The notes under the pieces were generated by a model, which was not told the origin of the DNA, did no database searches, and saw only the letters and a list, made by a program, of their open reading frames with translations. This document shows, piece after piece, positions 53,973 through 61,239 of a stretch of DNA of 61,239 bases (within the stretch, counting starts at the first letter, position 1; each line of letters begins with the position of its first letter). Made by a program: the position numbers and the translations under genes. This DNA is from an uncultured Pirellulaceae bacterium (GTDB lineage Bacteria > Planctomycetota > Planctomycetia > Pirellulales > Pirellulaceae), in contig CALCJM010000050.1 in NCBI GenBank assembly GCA_937967505.1, forward strand, positions 1 through 61,239. Direction: 5' to 3'.

Positions 53973-55694
53973 TCACTGCTGACGATGGACATCCAAGTCC
54001 GCTGAAGGGGCGCCGTTTACCGTCTCCGGCACCGGGTATTTGTTTCGAATTTCGTTTGTTAGCCCGTGGAAGTCATCTTGAAATCGTGCGGCCAGCCCGG
54101 CCTTCAGACAACTGACTAGCACTCCCACACAGAAGCAAACCATTCCAATGGTCCCGAACAGCAATAGTTGGTAGTGGTCCGGTGCGACGGTGCCTCGCAA
54201 GCTGACCAAGGTCGCCATGGCGGCCACGCCCGTTGTCAACCAAGCCGCATAAATGAACAGGCGAAAGCCAAGAAACCAGCCCACCGCCGCAGCACAGATG
54301 GCAACGGTAGACGCGTACCCAATCGCCAACGGTTCATTGCCTTCATGGATTGCGTTCCCCCAATACAGCGCGGCAACAACCGGCAGGCAGACTCCCGTCA
54401 CGATTCTTATGTGAATCGCAAACCTGTCCGAGAACCAAAATCCGACTGCCACGGCTCCCAGCAAAACCCAATGAAACGCAATCGGTGCCACCCACGTTGG
54501 CCCGACCCATTCCCCCATGTTTCCAATCGGGACCGACAGCAGAACCAGCGCGGTCAGCCACCGCCAACTGAGTGATCGACGTTTGGCGGACGCCAGCTGA
54601 ATCGCGGCCAGGACACAGCATGGCCAAATGACCAACTGGTCGAACTCCCAAGCCACTCCGCCGGTGCGGCGCACCATTACCAATGCCAACCATGGCCACA
54701 CGCCGTACCAATCCGCATCCCGGACGGCGCGAATCGCTGCGTAACCATACAATGCCGCCAATGCGACCAGCGTGAGCCAAAACGGCGTTCCGAAGGTTGT
54801 CGACAACAGCCGGACGAAGTGATCCTGCCCGACTTCGTGACTCCAGTTCAATGACAGCAGCAGCCCAACCGGGCACAGCAGCATCACGCCCGCACACAAA
54901 CCATCGCGCTGTTCGACCATTCCAATCTCAAGCAGCAACAGCATCACCGCGAGAAAGACTGGCACCGTAAAATAGCTTCCGAAAATTGATCCCACGCCAG
55001 GAGATGGGTCAAACGCCATGCATAACAGTGCCGACCGGCCGGTTAAGCCGATGATCAACAGCAGGAACACCGAAAAGGGAAACATCGGCCAGGTCCATGG
55101 TGTGCCGTTATTGTCAACGTAGCTTGCGGTTTTTCGTACTGCCGCCACCAGACACAGGATCGTACCGGCGCTGACCAAAGGAAAACCGGCCAACAACCAG
55201 CGCGTGTCCATGTCTGCCCAAAAAACCTGTTTGAATGTGATCAGCAGCGGATAGAAAAAACTGACCGCCAGCATCAGATAAAACGGTAATCGAAACAGTG
55301 ACGGAAACTTTATCTTCAGACTGCGTAGGAGAGTTTCCGTTACCAAAACGGTGAAGCAAAAGCCACTGCCGAGCATGGTGACGGCCGTCAGTGGGGCCGA
55401 GATGCACAGATAATCAAAGCTGACCGATAGTGCGAAAAACAATAGCAACAGCACCATCAAGATAGATCTGGCATCGTCCCAAACCTGTCCGATCCGCACG
55501 ATCAACCAAGCAGTCAGAGCCAATAAAATCGTATAGGCGGCAATCAAACCAGCCAGCATCCACGGTTCGATGCTTGCCTGTTTCGAATCCAGTGTGGTAC
55601 GAATTCCGTACAGTACCAAACCGGCGCTGATCAGGTAAAAAGGGTTGTGATTGTAAAGAAAAGAAACAAAACCGGGGCTTTTGACATGCTGCAT
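53973..55694 (-). CDS. Large polytopic membrane protein
   Basis: A 573-residue integral membrane protein with roughly 14-16 hydrophobic spans almost end to end, beginning FYLISAGLVLYGIRTTL. The C-terminal tail is soluble. I recognise no transport or enzyme signature; the spans contain many Trp and Gly. It converges with the signal-peptidase-like gene. A single-gene unit is likely, because the upstream region toward cas3 is non-coding. Confidence 0.7.
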   Translation of the reverse strand: MQHVKSPGFVSFLYNHNPFYLISAGLVLYGIRTTLDSKQASIEPWMLAGLIAAYTILLALTAWLIVRIGQVWDDARSILMVLLLLFFALSVSFDYLCISAPLTAVTMLGSGFCFTVLVTETLLRSLKIKFPSLFRLPFYLMLAVSFFYPLLITFKQVFWADMDTRWLLAGFPLVSAGTILCLVAAVRKTASYVDNNGTPWTWPMFPFSVFLLLIIGLTGRSALLCMAFDPSPGVGSIFGSYFTVPVFLAVMLLLLEIGMVEQRDGLCAGVMLLCPVGLLLSLNWSHEVGQDHFVRLLSTTFGTPFWLTLVALAALYGYAAIRAVRDADWYGVWPWLALVMVRRTGGVAWEFDQLVIWPCCVLAAIQLASAKRRSLSWRWLTALVLLSVPIGNMGEWVGPTWVAPIAFHWVLLGAVAVGFWFSDRFAIHIRIVTGVCLPVVAALYWGNAIHEGNEPLAIGYASTVAICAAAVGWFLGFRLFIYAAWLTTGVAAMATLVSLRGTVAPDHYQLLLFGTIGMVCFCVGVLVSCLKAGLAARFQDDFHGLTNEIRNKYPVPETVNGAPSADLDVHRQQ

Positions 55695-56154
55695 TCCATC
55701 ATCTCCTGTGAGAAAGGGACAATTGAAAGTGGAGCGCGAGGGTCGTGGCAGTCGTTATCGTTGCTTTCGCTGCGGCAGTTTTAAAAGGCAATGGTTGCCG
55801 ACGCGCATTTCGATTATTTCAGCCTGCCGAAAAAGTAAATAGACGAAAATACCAAAACACTGTATTTAAAATCAATCGCGTGAGAAGGCAGATTTGAAGC
55901 GCTGACGCCACGTCGCGATCGCACCAAATTTCCAATGCTCCCCCGGCAGCAGGACACTTTCCTCTTTCCTTGATCAATCGGTAGACAACCCGACGCCACC
56001 CGGAAGCCTTCGCGCGAGGACGTTGCGGGCGCGTGTGCTCAGACCCAACGGCGCTATCGAATCGCAAGAAGATTTATGGGAGGTTCACAAGCAGCGTGCA
56101 AGCGCGCAGGTGATTCTTATTGAACACCACCGGAAGATACACTCGTTACGCCGG
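55695..56154. other. Intergenic region between membrane protein and repeat copy 6
   Basis: About 460 bases without a convincing gene. Short frames on the minus strand lack starts and conserved motifs. No promoter or hairpin was recognised. Confidence 0.4.
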
Positions 56155-56241
56155 TTAGGCGATTGACAGTTATGAATTTACCATCCGTTAGCGAGGCTGG
56201 CAGCATCACTAACAGTAAGCTTTCAACTGCTAACCGCCTTT
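56155..56241 (+). repeat. Dispersed palindromic element, copy 6 (internally deleted)
   Basis: It has both ends (TTAGGCGATTGACAGTTATGAATTTACC and TTTCAACTGCTAACCGCCTTTA) but lacks about 20 bases of the inner palindrome: ATCCGTTAGCGA joins directly to GGCTGGCAGCATC. The remaining arm has also changed (CACTAACAG). It lies 350 bp upstream of cas3. Confidence 0.82.
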
Positions 56242-56597
56242 ACTTTGTAATGAATCGTTGGGAATGCATGTTTTCGTGGCTCGGCGACGGTACCGTTGGT
56301 GCCCAATGCGCTGATCGATCAAGGGCCAACCAGGCATCGCCCTTGAATTGTTGCACCACCCGAGCGCAGAGAGTAACAGGCGCATTGTGAAGACGCACCT
56401 TGAGGAGTTGTGAGGTTGCTCGAAAACCCGCCCGAATTATTTCAGGAGAAACTTGCATTGCGTACGAGAAACCGTCACAATCACATTTACCTAATCGCGT
56501 TGGTCGTCTTACTTTTCGTCCAACCACCCTTTGGGGTGGCTATTCCATCTTCTCATTTCCTTCTCCGAATCACAATTCGGACCGCTAATCAACCTCC
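56242..56597. other. Upstream region of cas3
   Basis: About 355 bases. CCACCC and GGGTGG at about 56521-56538 make a 6-bp hairpin. A frame starting GTG 56410 could encode a short peptide with one hydrophobic stretch (IYLIALVVLLFVQPPFG), but it overlaps the cas3 start and is not supported further. The cas promoter should be here; none was recognised. Confidence 0.4.
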
Positions 56598-58910
56598 ATG
56601 CCCATTTTCGCTCACTCACTCAAAAACCAGCCGCAGGCCAACTGGGAAACCATGCGTCAGCATGAAGACCTCGTAGCACGATACTGCGCTAGTTTTCTTA
56701 GACGGATCCATCCGTCCTTGGAGCCATGGGGCGATTTACTGGGAAGATGGCATGATTTGGGCAAATATCACCCGGACTTTCAGGCGAGAATCAAAGGTAA
56801 ACGAATACAAATTGAACATGCGGGCGCGGGAGCACGTCTAGCGCTCACGAAGGATCAGCATAGCGCTTTGCCTTTGGCGTTTGCGATTGCAGGTCATCAT
56901 GCGGGACTGGCCAACCTAGAACAAAATGATCCTGATTTCGGGCCCGTGACGCGAAAGCCATTGTCACAGCGATTGGTAGACAACGAGCCTCTCCTAAACC
57001 GAATCGTGGGCCTTCTTCCAAAAGAATTGATGGCGTTGTCAATTCCCGATCTCCCTCCCTGGATCTGTGAAACCGGAACGGTGGAGGAGTCGAAGCGCCA
57101 GTTTTCTTTTTTGACACGTGTTCTACTGTCTGCGCTCGTCGATGCTGATCGGATTGCAACTGGTGAATACTATAGCAAGGCAGAGGGAAATACACCGTCG
57201 CAAGAAAGGTTGGCGTACGAACCGCTACATATCCTGCTTGAGCGATTGGATAGATATATCGACGGCTTGGCCAAACCCGAAAAAGGTTCCGCCCCCACTC
57301 CAGTTAATCTGTTTCGGGCGGAAGTCTTAAAGGCCTGCCGCGCTTCCTCTGCACTTTCCCCCGGTTTATTTGCGCTGACCGTGCCTACCGGTGGCGGGAA
57401 AACTCTGTCCGCCATGAGTTTCGCGCTCCGTCACGCAATCGAACATGAGCTCGACCGTGTGATCGTGGTGATTCCGTATACCAGCATTATCCGGCAGAAC
57501 GCAAACACATATCGTGAGGCTTTCGGGGTTGATGGGGAATCAGATCGATTTAATGTTGTCGAGCACCATTCTGGAGTAGATGAACAAAAAGCGCTTGATG
57601 GTTGTCATGATTCGAGAGAAGCGGAGGTCAGAAGGAGGATCGCCGTTGAGAACTGGGACGCGCCAGTTATTGTTACGACATCGGTTCAATTTTTTGAGTC
57701 ACTCTTTACCGACCATCCGTCGCGATCTCGCAAGTTACACCGAGTTGCCAATAGCGTTGTGATACTTGACGAGGTACAGACGCTACCTCCACACTTGATG
57801 CATCCGATTCTGGATGGAATCCGCGAATTGACTGACAACTACCGAACAACAATGGTGCTTTCAACCGCGACTCCTCCTGCGCTGTCGCAGCGCGAGGATT
57901 TTCCATTGGGATTAACGGGGGTTCGCCCAATCGTCCCTGAAGCCAGGAGGCTTGCCGCGTCTCCTGCTGCGAGGCGCGTGCAAGTCAGCTGGCGTATTAA
58001 TGAGCCATTGACTTATGCGCGGTTGGCCGAAGAGCTTCGCGATATAGAGGGACAACAATCGCTTACTGTCGTCCATCGTCGGAAAGACGCGCGGCAACTG
58101 GCAGAACTGTTGCCTGAAGAAAAAAGGATACACCTGTCTGCCCAAATGTGCCCGGCCCACCGGGTAGCAGTGGTTGAGGAAATTACCCGGCGCCTCCATG
58201 CCGGAAAGGAATGTCTTGTCGTAGCGACTCAGCTGATCGAGGCGGGAGTGGATATCGATCTGCCTGTTGTCTATCGAGCTTTGGCAGGTGTCGATAGCTT
58301 GGCCCAAGCTGCGGGACGCTGCGACAGAGAAGGCAAACGCACCGCCGCTGCGGGGAAACCCGCCGGCAGATACACAGTATTCTTGGCTGAGACTTCTCCG
58401 CCAGTGGAGACTTTGAAGAAAGCGATGTCGACGACTCAGGCGCTGTACAACCAGATGCAGGAGGAAGGAAAGCAGTTAGATATTTTTGACCCGGACCACT
58501 GCCGGTTATTTTTCAAGCGGTTCTATGAACTCAATGCAATGGATTCGAAAAATATTCAGCGCGAAAGAGCGAATTTTAATTTCGCCAATGTCGGAGAAGC
58601 GTTTCAGATGATTGAAAGTACCTGGAGTTTCCCAATTGTCGTTCCGTGGCCAATGTCAGGTAACGATGCGGGGGAAGGAATGCGGCGGGCGGAAGCATTT
58701 CGTGCGAGCCCCAATCTTGATACTAACCGCGCTCTGCAACCCTATATTGTTCAGATTTCAAAGTCTCAGGCTGCCGAAATGGTGTCGGCCGGAGCTATTG
58801 AGTTATGGGAAAACTCGATAGGACTTCCGTATTCTACTTTTAATTCGAGCTGGTACCACGAAGAGTTTGGGATAACCGAGGGGAATAGTGTGACGATTTC
58901 CATTACGTGA
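56598..58910 (+). CDS. cas3: CRISPR-associated helicase-nuclease Cas3
   Basis: A 770-residue type I Cas3 that degrades the DNA unwound after Cascade binding. The HD nuclease has WHDLGKYHPDF (HD at 52-53), His74 in EHAGAG and GHHAGL (99-104). The superfamily 2 helicase follows: VPTGGGKTLS (GGGKT 265-269), DEVQ at 391-394 in place of DEAH/DEVH, STATPP, and QAAGRCDREGKR as motif VI. It starts a type I-C operon with cas5 and cas8c. Unusually, about 610 bases separate it from cas5, holding a lone CRISPR repeat, a palindromic element and an antisense ORF. All catalytic motifs appear intact. Confidence 0.95.
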   Translation: MPIFAHSLKNQPQANWETMRQHEDLVARYCASFLRRIHPSLEPWGDLLGRWHDLGKYHPDFQARIKGKRIQIEHAGAGARLALTKDQHSALPLAFAIAGHHAGLANLEQNDPDFGPVTRKPLSQRLVDNEPLLNRIVGLLPKELMALSIPDLPPWICETGTVEESKRQFSFLTRVLLSALVDADRIATGEYYSKAEGNTPSQERLAYEPLHILLERLDRYIDGLAKPEKGSAPTPVNLFRAEVLKACRASSALSPGLFALTVPTGGGKTLSAMSFALRHAIEHELDRVIVVIPYTSIIRQNANTYREAFGVDGESDRFNVVEHHSGVDEQKALDGCHDSREAEVRRRIAVENWDAPVIVTTSVQFFESLFTDHPSRSRKLHRVANSVVILDEVQTLPPHLMHPILDGIRELTDNYRTTMVLSTATPPALSQREDFPLGLTGVRPIVPEARRLAASPAARRVQVSWRINEPLTYARLAEELRDIEGQQSLTVVHRRKDARQLAELLPEEKRIHLSAQMCPAHRVAVVEEITRRLHAGKECLVVATQLIEAGVDIDLPVVYRALAGVDSLAQAAGRCDREGKRTAAAGKPAGRYTVFLAETSPPVETLKKAMSTTQALYNQMQEEGKQLDIFDPDHCRLFFKRFYELNAMDSKNIQRERANFNFANVGEAFQMIESTWSFPIVVPWPMSGNDAGEGMRRAEAFRASPNLDTNRALQPYIVQISKSQAAEMVSAGAIELWENSIGLPYSTFNSSWYHEEFGITEGNSVTISIT

Positions 58911-58922
58911 ATTTTAAAAAAT

Positions 58923-58950
58923 GAAAGGCGCAACATCGGTTACGCCTTTC
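58923..58950 (+). terminator. Hairpin directly after cas3
   Basis: GAAAGGCG (58923-58930) pairs with CGCCTTTC (58943-58950) across a 12-base loop, 12 bases after the cas3 stop. There is no following T-run, so it may be a weak terminator or an RNA-stabilising hairpin that reduces readthrough into cas5. Confidence 0.4.
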
Positions 58951-58990
58951 GGAAAGTAAAGAGCAAAACAGTCAACTCATCAGGAACAAA

Positions 58991-59022
58991 GTTTCAATCC
59001 ACGCGTCCGTGAAGGACGCGAC
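58991..59022 (-). CRISPR. Solitary type I-C CRISPR repeat
   Basis: The 32 bases on the minus strand begin GTCGCGTCC, have a TTCACGGACGC centre and end TGGATTGAAAC. This is the length, GTCGC start, GC-rich hairpin (GCGTCC/GGACGC) and TGGATTGAAAC end of type I-C repeats. No second copy occurs within the window, so it is not a functional array here. It lies between cas3 and cas5 and reads opposite to them. It could be a leftover of an array, an off-site integration, or a solitary regulatory crRNA-like unit. Confidence 0.85.
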
Positions 59023-59052
59023 ACAAGCTTATTCAAATGCTCAAAGAAGCGT

Positions 59053-59159
59053 TTAGGCGACTGGCAGTTAGGAATTTACCATCCGTTGGTGACGCTGCCT
59101 GCGTCGGAGCGAAGCCGGCAGCATCGCCAACGGCAAGCTTTCAACTGCCAATCGCCTTA
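59053..59159 (+). repeat. Dispersed palindromic element, copy 7
   Basis: A full copy close to consensus: TTTAGGCGACTGGCAGTTAGG, CCGTTGGTGACGCTGCCTGC, GCCGGCAGCATCGCCAACGG and AACTGCCAATCGCCTTA. It lies 30 bp from the solitary CRISPR repeat and splits the cas3-cas5 gap. It may have inserted there or marked a recombination point. Confidence 0.87.
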
Positions 59160-59196
59160 CTCAATTTGTCGCCATGAAATCAATGCGAATGTCTCT

Positions 59197-59358
59197 TCAA
59201 TTATCTTCAGATTCTTCAGGATTCCCTTGGGAATCCCCGGTTCGAAACTCAATTTGCTCACGAGAGCCCCGCACGGTAAACGACCGATTGAGCGCGAGCG
59301 CAAAAACCACGACCAAAGCGACGATTCCAACAATCGCGACAATTGAAGGACTGTCCAT
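59197..59358 (-). CDS. 53-residue single-span membrane protein
   Basis: ATG 59358 is preceded by GGAG at seven bases' distance. The product starts MDSPSIVAIVGIVALVVVFA, one membrane span, followed by RSFTVRGSREQIEF and an acidic tail (NPEESEDN). Composition and ribosome site argue for a real gene. It is antisense in the gap between cas3 and cas5. The family is not known to me. It could be a small toxin or regulator tied to the cas locus, or unrelated. Confidence 0.6.
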   Translation of the reverse strand: MDSPSIVAIVGIVALVVVFALALNRSFTVRGSREQIEFRTGDSQGNPEESEDN

Positions 59359-59519
59359 TATTCATCTCCGTGTTCTATGTACCTGAAAGTTTATATGTTT
59401 GATTTTACTTCAGCTCCCATATCCAGTACACTGAGTCTATCGACTTTCCAGTGAACTGCAACTGGCGATCTTTGGTGCCCGTATCGTCGGGTGTATTTAA
59501 AGAATAATGAAAGTACTAA

Positions 59520-60188
59520 ATGGCGAAAATCATAGTTTCCGGTCCAAGGGCCATCTTTACTCGTCCTGAACTCAAGGTGGAGCGGATTTCGTATCCGGTC
59601 ATCACGCCATCTGCGGCGCGTGGTGTCTTTGAAGCAATCCTTTGGAAGCCAGCGATTCGCTGGCGAATCCACCAGATCGCTGTTCTCAATCCTGTTGAAT
59701 GGACCTCGTTTCGTCGCAACGAGGTCAGTAACCGTGCCGTCGCTCCCGCCATGGCGGTCGTGGATTCCGGAGGTCTGGCACCAGTTCAGTTTTCAGACAC
59801 AGATCGAGCTCAAAGAAATACCGTCGCGTTGCGTGATGTGGCCTATGAACTTGAAGCGACGTTTGAAATGACAGATCGCGCTGGCAAGGGGGATTCCGAG
59901 GCAAAATTCGCAGACATGTTCCAGCGTCGCGTTGCAAAAGGTCAGCACTTTCACCAACCTTATTTGGGATGCCGCGAATGTATTGCCGATGTTGAGCCGT
60001 CCGATGGCAAGCTCACTCCGATTTCCGATACCAAAGATCTGGGACTGATGTTGTACGATATCGATTTCTCGACGCCGGACCGCAGACCGTACTTCTACCA
60101 GGCAAACATGGTTTCTGGAGTGATCAAAGTCCCACGATTTGAAGATTTGAAAAAGGCATTTGCGGCGAAAGCGAGGAAAAAGAAATGA
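59520..60188 (+). CDS. cas5: Type I-C CRISPR-associated protein Cas5
   Basis: A 222-residue Cas5 of the I-C (Cas5c/Cas5d) kind, which in this subtype processes the pre-crRNA in place of Cas6 and caps the 5' handle in Cascade. Family segments are the start IIVSGPRAIFTRPELKVERISYPVITPSAARGVFEAI (split here by eye only), FRRNEVSNR, FADMFQRRVAKGQHFHQPYLGCRE and the ending LMLYDIDF with PYFYQANMVSG. The His/Tyr/Lys-rich surface expected of the active enzyme is present. Its stop overlaps the cas8c start as ATGA. Confidence 0.92.
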   Translation: MAKIIVSGPRAIFTRPELKVERISYPVITPSAARGVFEAILWKPAIRWRIHQIAVLNPVEWTSFRRNEVSNRAVAPAMAVVDSGGLAPVQFSDTDRAQRNTVALRDVAYELEATFEMTDRAGKGDSEAKFADMFQRRVAKGQHFHQPYLGCRECIADVEPSDGKLTPISDTKDLGLMLYDIDFSTPDRRPYFYQANMVSGVIKVPRFEDLKKAFAAKARKKK

Positions 60189-61239
60189 TCCTTCAGGCTC
60201 TAACCCAATTGACCGCGCATGAGAAACTCAACGAGGACCCCGACTACGAATTTCGCCGCATTTCCTGGCAAGTAGACCTCAACGTATCCGGAAAACTACT
60301 GGGGGTCCATTCTTTTCGTATTAACCTTAACGAAGGTACCGACCGGAAACCAAAACACATTGGACGCTGGTCTTCGGTTCCCAAGCAACCCACCAGAACG
60401 AGTGGAGCCAAGTCGTTTTTTCTGGTCGACAAAGCGGAGTACTCCCTTGGTCTGGATCCAGCGGGCAAACGGAAGGCCAAAGACCGGAGTGAGCGTCAGG
60501 GACTTTTTCAGGAACAAGTCCAAGCCCTAGCTGACGAAACGAAAAGTAAACTTGCAAGTTCTGTATTGAAGTTTCTTGCGAATCTCAAAGAACATCAGAA
60601 AACGATCCGGGCGTTGCCCGCGTTCGCTGAGATGGAACCCAATGACTTGCTTGGCTTCGCGGTGAAGGGTGAGTGGGTTCATTTAGACAATACGGTCAAA
60701 GAATATTGGTCAGCACTTCGCGCGGCAGGTGAAGCGGAATCGGATTCAGAAGAAGTTCCGCCATTTCAATGTCTGATAACGGGCGACGAAGTTGGTGACA
60801 TACCGCTCTTTCCCTTGTTGAAAAAAGTGCCGGGCGGAACATCAAGTGGTGTTGCTTTGGTCTCCCACAACGCCAGAGCGTTCTATTCCTTTGGACTCGA
60901 CGGCGGGGAGAACGCACCTGTTTCCAGATCTGCCGCTGAGTCCTGCGGCGTTGCGCTGACGCGTTTGTTGGATGTCACCTTTCCGAACCCCAAGAACTGG
61001 GAAGAAGCACTGCCACGACGAGTCATCAATCTGGGGGCAAACACAGCCGTTTGCTTTTGGGCCAAGAGCGCTGACAAAAAGTCGACCGGTTTTTTGAACT
61101 CATTGCCAAATCTGCTGAGCGGAGACACCGATAGTGCTGACAAGGTAGCATCGACGTATCAATCCGTGTGGCAAGGTCAACCAGTGAGCTTGAACAAACC
61201 AAACGAGTTCTACGCGTTGACAATTTCGGGGACTCAAGG
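60185..61239 (+). CDS. cas8c: Type I-C Cascade large subunit Cas8c (truncated by window edge)
   Basis: An open frame of 351 residues from ATG 60185 to the right edge, with no stop. The start MILQALTQLTAHEKLNED, FRINLNEGTDRKPKHIG, QCLITGDEVGDIPLFPLLKKV and SSGVALVSHNARAFYSFG match Csd1/Cas8c, which recognises the PAM and recruits Cas3. The normal protein is about 600 residues, so the C-terminal part is outside. It overlaps cas5 by four bases. cas7, cas4, cas1, cas2 and the array are expected further right. Confidence 0.93.
   Translation, partial: MILQALTQLTAHEKLNEDPDYEFRRISWQVDLNVSGKLLGVHSFRINLNEGTDRKPKHIGRWSSVPKQPTRTSGAKSFFLVDKAEYSLGLDPAGKRKAKDRSERQGLFQEQVQALADETKSKLASSVLKFLANLKEHQKTIRALPAFAEMEPNDLLGFAVKGEWVHLDNTVKEYWSALRAAGEAESDSEEVPPFQCLITGDEVGDIPLFPLLKKVPGGTSSGVALVSHNARAFYSFGLDGGENAPVSRSAAESCGVALTRLLDVTFPNPKNWEEALPRRVINLGANTAVCFWAKSADKKSTGFLNSLPNLLSGDTDSADKVASTYQSVWQGQPVSLNKPNEFYALTISGTQ

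Noticed and set aside
56410..56676. GTG-started frame upstream of cas3 with one hydrophobic stretch
   Set aside because: It overlaps the cas3 start, the ribosome-site spacing is poor and the C-terminal half is antistructural; not enough to call a gene.
58911..59052. CRISPR array after cas3
   Set aside because: Only one repeat is present; no second copy occurs on either side, so it is listed as a solitary repeat.
1..61239. Prophage or insertion-sequence transposase
   Set aside because: No transposase, integrase, capsid or terminase gene was recognised in any frame; the only mobile signals are the intron end and the palindromic elements.

Overview
The window looks like chromosomal DNA of a planctomycete, probably of the Pirellula/Rhodopirellula type. 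The evidence is a DUF1552/DUF1592 pair with CxxCH motifs, an exported sulfatase, a PhoD-like phosphatase, a Tat-exported Gfo/Idh/MocA oxidoreductase, a Ser/Thr kinase with a large extracytoplasmic sensor, an orphan formylmethanofuran dehydrogenase C subunit (a tetrahydromethanopterin C1 gene typical of this phylum), and many exported or membrane proteins. No rRNA or tRNA gene was seen.

Layout. 0-0.08 kb is the 3' end (domains V and VI) of a group II intron whose body lies outside the window. 0.4-12.3 kb holds exported catabolic genes (oxidoreductase, DUF1552, DUF1592, DUF1080-like protein, sulfatase, PhoD), interrupted by a compact TetR/DUF1348 unit with its own promoter and a palindromic operator. 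13.0-17.0 kb is a tightly overlapping lipid-modification operon (DCC protein, FAD oxidoreductase, DUF1365, cyclopropane-synthase-like methyltransferase). 17.4-26.2 kb carries a methyltransferase, a TPR protein, TrkA, a sensor kinase, a HAD hydrolase and two paralogous membrane proteins. 26.4-30.0 kb is a decayed patch: three or four reading frames are broken by a stop codon, frameshifts and a 22-bp tandem duplication. 30.1-42.7 kb is GNAT, fhcC, mobA, an acyltransferase, a YceI unit, an S9 peptidase, an aldo/keto reductase, a methyltransferase and a PpiD-like protein. 43.0-52.4 kb is the most unusual locus. 52.5-55.7 kb has a lipoprotein signal-peptidase-like protein and a polytopic membrane protein. 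56.6 kb to the right edge is the start of a type I-C CRISPR-Cas operon (cas3, cas5, cas8c cut by the edge).

The 43-52 kb locus encodes three paralogous ClpA/ClpB-type double-ring ATPases, followed by an overlapping 54-residue ORF. All three replace the usual Clp N-domain with a shared unknown N-domain, have degenerate D1 catalytic residues, keep a complete D2 ATPase but lack its aromatic GYVG pore loop, and carry a G-F tripeptide where ClpA/ClpC have their ClpP-docking loop. The first two end in a region that resembles a class I peptide release factor without its GGQ domain. I infer a hetero-oligomeric unfoldase or remodeller that may be directed to ribosomes; this is the best candidate for an undescribed system.

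A palindromic element of about 105 bp occurs seven times between genes, twice inside or next to the cas operon. One copy lies 30 bp from a solitary type I-C CRISPR repeat between cas3 and cas5. A 53-residue single-span membrane protein is encoded antisense in the same gap.
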